From Bacteroidales bacterium (GTDB lineage: Bacteria; Bacteroidota; Bacteroidia; Bacteroidales; Bacteroidaceae), in assembly GCA_004552195.1 (NCBI GenBank), contig SFPC01000008.1:1-64000 (forward strand): DNA of 64,000 nucleotides. Direction: 5' to 3'. Positions within the stretch are counted from its first letter, which is position 1, and each line of letters starts with the position of its first letter. Shown here in pieces: positions 61,388 through 64,000 of this stretch. Below the pieces are notes generated by a model. That model was given only the letters and a program-made list of their open reading frames with translations. It ran no database searches and was not told the DNA's origin. Position numbers and translations under genes: made by a program.

Positions 61388-61433
61388 AAACAGTTCGCCA
61401 CCCGTCAGCAACAAGTGGCGAACTGTTTTTTTT
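61388..61433 (+). terminator. Terminator at the end of the phage-like cassette
   Basis: A perfect 14-bp stem AAACAGTTCGCCAC/GTGGCGAACTGTTT followed by a T run. Confidence 0.85.
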
Positions 61434-61719
61434 CACTCGTCGAACCCAAAAAACAGTCCGGAACCTTTCACCTCCCGAAAAGGCGATGCGACGGCCGGAC
61501 GGCAAGATAACAGGAAGAGAACGTGCGTTTGGCATGAGTTTTGTAATGCTCTGTTGTCAGAATGAGCTTCCCCGAAATGTCGGCGAAGAGGTGGTCTGAA
61601 ACATCGTTGCGGCAGACCGAGAAATCTTTTCTTTCAAAAAAAATAAAGCAAAGTGATAGAAAGAGGTTACTTCCACCCATCCTTATACATTAACAGTGCA
61701 GCCCGGAATTGAAGAGTAA
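61434..61719. other. Intergenic region with divergent family A remnant (copy 10)
   Basis: CACTCGTCGAACCCA6-CAGTCCGGAACC at about 61434-61468 resembles a decayed family A unit. A 70-codon minus-strand frame (61468-61680) has no recognisable features. Nothing else is seen. Confidence 0.45.
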
Positions 61720-61746
61720 TAAGTAGGTGTTGAAAATTAGTTTATA
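61720..61746. repeat. Repeat F, copy 2 (27 bp, inverted relative to 45.5 kb)
   Basis: These 27 bases equal the reverse complement of 45506-45532. Only one arm of the hairpin seen at 45.5 kb is present. It lies 93 bp before the AAA+ gene. Confidence 0.7.
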
Positions 61747-61839
61747 TTTATATGATTAATCAAAGTTTGCATATATCATCTGTCCCCTCTTGGGCGCATT
61801 TAGTTCCTTGTTTTTTCGGTCACATAGCCCGAACATCAC

Positions 61840-62817
61840 ATGAACACACACGACGCAGAAAAAGCCTGGTTCCACAACCTCGGAAACGGAACCCACCAAG
61901 CACCTCCCACCACCGCACCGGCCAAGGAGGCGCAGGAAACGACGACCCAAGCGGAAGAAAAGAAAGGACGCGGATTTGACGACATCGCCGGCATGAACGA
62001 GCTGAAACAAATGGTCATCGAGGGTTTCATCAACGTGTTGCGCCACCCGGAATGTGCCGAGGTGTACGGCATCAAGCCGCCCTCCATGTTGTTTTACGGC
62101 CCCGCGGGGTGCGGGAAAACGTTCTTCGCCGAAAAAATGGCCGAGGAGCTGGGCATTCACTTCATGAAAATTGTGCCGGACGACCTGGCTTGCACCTGGG
62201 TGCACGGCACGCAGCAGAAAATCGGCGAGGTGTTTCGCAAAGCGGAGAAGAAAGCGCCCACACTGCTCTTCTTCGACGAGTTCGACGCCATGGTGCCACG
62301 ACGCACCGGCGACGAGAACAACCAACACTACGACAACGAGGTGAACGAGTTCCTCTGCATGCTCAACAATAGCTCGGAACGCGGCATCTACGTGCTCGCC
62401 GCCACCAACCACCCCGAACGCATCGACAAGGCGGTGCTGCGCACCGGACGCATCGACGAACTCGTCTACATCGACATGCCCGACGTGGAAGCACGCCGAA
62501 GCCTCTTCTCCCTGTCGCTCAAAAAACTGCCCACAGAGGAGCACATCGACCTGCAACACCTGGCCGAAATCACCGAAGGCTATAACTGCAGCGACATCAG
62601 CTACATCGTGAAAACGGCAGCGCGCAAGATGTTCAACGCATCAATCCGACAACCGGACAAACCCTACGAGCAAATCACACAACAGCTGCTCGAAGACATC
62701 ATCGCCCAGCGAAACCCCTCGGTAAGCCCACGCGACTTGCGCGAATACGAACGGGTGAGAAAGGACCTCTCGCCCAAAGACCCGCAAAACCGACCGACTT
62801 CAATCGGATTTCACTGA
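61840..62817 (+). CDS. AAA+ ATPase (FtsH/Cdc48-like single module)
   Basis: 325 residues. A Thr/Ala-rich N-terminal tail (1-43) precedes one AAA+ module. Landmarks are FDDIAGMNELKQMV, Walker A FYGPAGCGKT (about 86-94), a pore-loop-like CTWVHGTQ, Walker B LLFFDEFDAM (142-151), sensor-1 Asn190 and Arg fingers in VLRTGRID. A C-terminal helical lid includes EGYNCSDISYIVKTA. No protease or membrane segment is fused, so it is probably an unfoldase or remodeller needing partners. Two small paralogous genes follow at 31 and 49 bp spacing and may encode its adaptors or substrates. Confidence 0.85.
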   Translation: MNTHDAEKAWFHNLGNGTHQAPPTTAPAKEAQETTTQAEEKKGRGFDDIAGMNELKQMVIEGFINVLRHPECAEVYGIKPPSMLFYGPAGCGKTFFAEKMAEELGIHFMKIVPDDLACTWVHGTQQKIGEVFRKAEKKAPTLLFFDEFDAMVPRRTGDENNQHYDNEVNEFLCMLNNSSERGIYVLAATNHPERIDKAVLRTGRIDELVYIDMPDVEARRSLFSLSLKKLPTEEHIDLQHLAEITEGYNCSDISYIVKTAARKMFNASIRQPDKPYEQITQQLLEDIIAQRNPSVSPRDLREYERVRKDLSPKDPQNRPTSIGFH

Positions 62818-62848
62818 AACGCATTATCCACTTTAATACTTTAACACC

Positions 62849-63256
62849 ATGAAAGAGAAAGTTCTTAAAACACTGGAGGAGTTGGGATTCTCACCCGAAC
62901 TCGCACAGGGCAACGATGGCTATTACATCTTCCACTATGAAGGTCTCAATTACCTGTGGATGGTCAACGATGACGACCCGCAATTTCTCAGTTTCTCGCT
63001 GCCGGGCATCCTCGACGTGGACGACGACAACCGCGAATTAGTCAGGGACCTGATCGAGAGAATCAACAGCTCGATAAAATACATCAAGGTCTACCTCATG
63101 TCGCCCGACAGTCTCTGGATGTTCTACGAACGAAAACTGATGGACGAGGAGGACTACGAAAAGGTGATCTCACACATGATTTTCCAGCTCGAACGCTCCA
63201 ACATGTATGCCCTGAACACCTATCGGAAAATGCAGGAAGAGGCCAACGAAGAGTAA
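62849..63256 (+). CDS. YbjN/secretion-chaperone-like small protein 1
   Basis: 135 acidic residues: KVLKTLEELGFSPELAQGNDGYYIFHYEGLNYLWMVNDDDPQFLSFSLPGI, then a helix with DNRELVRDLIERINSSIKYIKVYL and a closing helix. The alpha-beta-alpha plan looks like the YbjN/type III secretion chaperone fold. It shares its plan with the next gene product (helix EELG..P, strand, FL-F-PI-, long helix). Function unknown; linked to the AAA+ ATPase by position. Confidence 0.65.
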   Translation: MKEKVLKTLEELGFSPELAQGNDGYYIFHYEGLNYLWMVNDDDPQFLSFSLPGILDVDDDNRELVRDLIERINSSIKYIKVYLMSPDSLWMFYERKLMDEEDYEKVISHMIFQLERSNMYALNTYRKMQEEANEE

Positions 63257-63305
63257 ACGCCCCAACCCGAAACAGACAACAGAAGTTTCACCCTTTAACT
63301 CCCAA

Positions 63306-63707
63306 ATGATGGAAGAGAAGAAACAAAGAATAATGACCCTGCTCGAAGAGCTCGGCTACAAACCCAAATTGGACGAAGACGGCGACGTGTGCCTCAGATA
63401 CGAAATGAAAACGTTCTACTTCATGCCCGGAGCTGACCTGGACGACTACATGACGGTGTGGTTCCCGCAGTTCATCTCCATACCCGAGGACGAGGTGCCC
63501 CAATTCCTGGCCATCAGCAACAAATGCTCGCGCGAGATAAGAATGGCCAAGGTCTATGTGGACAGCACCATGGCTTCGGTGAGCGCATCGTGCGAATTTT
63601 ATTTCAACAACGAGGAGTCGCAGAAATACCTCATGCAAGAGTCTATCGAAACCCTGGCGCGCATTCGCTCCGCCTTCTTCAAAATTCAGGCAGATCTCTC
63701 TGAATGA
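63306..63707 (+). CDS. YbjN/secretion-chaperone-like small protein 2
   Basis: 133 residues with the same plan as the previous protein: MTLLEELGYKPKLDEDGDVCLRYEMKTFYFMPGADLDDYMTVWFPQFISI, then VPQFLAISNKCSREIRMAKVYV and ending AFFKIQADLSE. The two are diverged paralogues by eye. ATGs at 63306 and 63309 are equivalent. It is the last gene before a double terminator. Confidence 0.65.
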   Translation: MMEEKKQRIMTLLEELGYKPKLDEDGDVCLRYEMKTFYFMPGADLDDYMTVWFPQFISIPEDEVPQFLAISNKCSREIRMAKVYVDSTMASVSASCEFYFNNEESQKYLMQESIETLARIRSAFFKIQADLSE

Positions 63708-63726
63708 TACGCATCGCACAAACAGC

Positions 63727-63795
63727 AGCGGCGGACCTGACGGCCCGCCGCTTTTCTTATACTGACGCAGCCGGAAGACGCCCGGCTGCTTTTTT
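63727..63795. terminator. Two tandem intrinsic terminators
   Basis: AGCGGCGG/CCGCCGCT followed by T4 (63727-63756), then GCAGCCGG/CCGGCTGC followed by T6 (63767-63795). They separate the AAA+ unit from the convergent transporter gene. Confidence 0.85.
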
Positions 63796-63803
63796 CGTAC
63801 CCC

Positions 63804-64000
63804 TCACCCCACCCAGAACATGACGATAATTTGCGCTATGATAACGCGCAGGAACATGCAGAGGGGGTATACCGTGGCATAGGCCACCGATGCCTTGTCG
63901 CCCGGCAGGGTGTCGTTGACATAGTTGAGCGCAATGGGGTTGGCCATGGCGCCGCAGAGCATACCGGCCGTGGTGGCATACGTGTTCTTGCCGCCCATCA
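63804..64000 (-). CDS. C-terminal fragment of an AspT/YidE-type transporter
   Basis: The last 65 codons of a gene that begins beyond the window. The sequence GKNTYATTAGMLCGAMANPIAL, VAYATVYPLCMFLRVIIAQIIVMFW matches the end of putative transporters of the aspartate:alanine exchanger (YidE/YbjL) family, which have two membrane halves around TrkA-C domains. The stop is TGA at 63804-63806. Substrate unknown. Confidence 0.78.
   Translation of the reverse strand, partial: MGGKNTYATTAGMLCGAMANPIALNYVNDTLPGDKASVAYATVYPLCMFLRVIIAQIIVMFWVG

Noticed and set aside
56318..61433. Integrated element with an att site at tRNA-Pro
   Set aside because: No integrase is present, and no second copy of the tRNA 3' end was found downstream by eye. 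The second full tRNA copy is on the opposite side and inverted, which does not fit simple integration.
61468..61680. 70-codon minus-strand frame
   Set aside because: No recognisable motif, no promoter and no neighbours in the same direction; probably chance.

Overview
The window is a contiguous stretch of a Bacteroidota chromosome, most likely Bacteroidales and close to Prevotellaceae. Several features point there. Promoters match the Bacteroidetes pattern TTTG-N19-21-TAnnTTTG, and Shine-Dalgarno sites are absent. Type IX secretion parts are present (a PorW/SprE lipoprotein and cargo with C-terminal sorting domains). BACON, PCMD and M60-like proteins occur, and the order OMP-uppS-bamA-ompH-ompH is typical of the order. 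GC is high by eye, except for one AT-rich block near 36.0-38.1 kb. Host-glycan functions (M60-like mucin protease, GH20 hexosaminidase) suggest a mucosal or gut commensal.

Layout. 0-2 kb: end of an unknown gene and a haem-motif beta-propeller lipoprotein. 2.2-7.1 kb (minus): trkH-trkA-dxs. 7.9-10.9 kb: a nitrilase-family amidase, a lipoprotein alpha/beta hydrolase and asd. 11.2-13.3 kb: a CPA2 antiporter. 13.5-15.4 kb: an overlapping ATPase/TOPRIM pair that looks like a phage-defence system. 15.7-24.4 kb: a lipoprotein, then the envelope cluster OMP-uppS-bamA-ompH-ompH, a lolD-like ATPase and a CvfB-like protein, followed by a candidate small RNA. 25.4-28.6 kb: capsule tyrosine kinase and its PHP phosphatase. 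29-31 kb: argH and a tetra-cysteine lipoprotein. 31-39 kb: secreted proteins, comprising an LRR protein, a frameshifted M60-like protease, a mosaic CBM protein and a tiny peptide gene. 39-49.5 kb: PBP4, GH20, tsaE, cysC, an NAD/ADP-ribose module (NrtR-like regulator, NadD-NADAR fusion, NADAR), a PCMD protein and an Omp85 barrel. 50-56.4 kb (minus): porW, a metal ABC permease, a small membrane protein and aroA, bracketed by two identical inverted tRNA-Pro(GGG) genes. 56.8-61.4 kb: a phage-like cassette (winged-helix protein, HU-like protein, holin-like peptide, T7-type amidase) with no integrase. 61.8-63.7 kb: an AAA+ ATPase with two YbjN-like proteins. The window ends inside an AspT/YidE-type transporter gene.

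Intergenic DNA is unusually rich in dispersed repeats. Family A is a GTCCAGGAC/CTCGNCGAG palindromic element with about ten copies. Family B is GACAAC/GTTGTC arrays sharing an 84-85 bp period at three loci. Family C is a MITE-like element with terminal inverted repeats. Family D is CTATAG-rich arrays. There is also a 42-bp tandem repeat and a 27-bp element found in two inverted copies. The strongest candidates for new biology are the NAD/NADAR module with its candidate operators, the ATPase/TOPRIM pair, the AAA+/YbjN-like trio, the orphan RNA at 24.4 kb and the 84-85 bp arrays.
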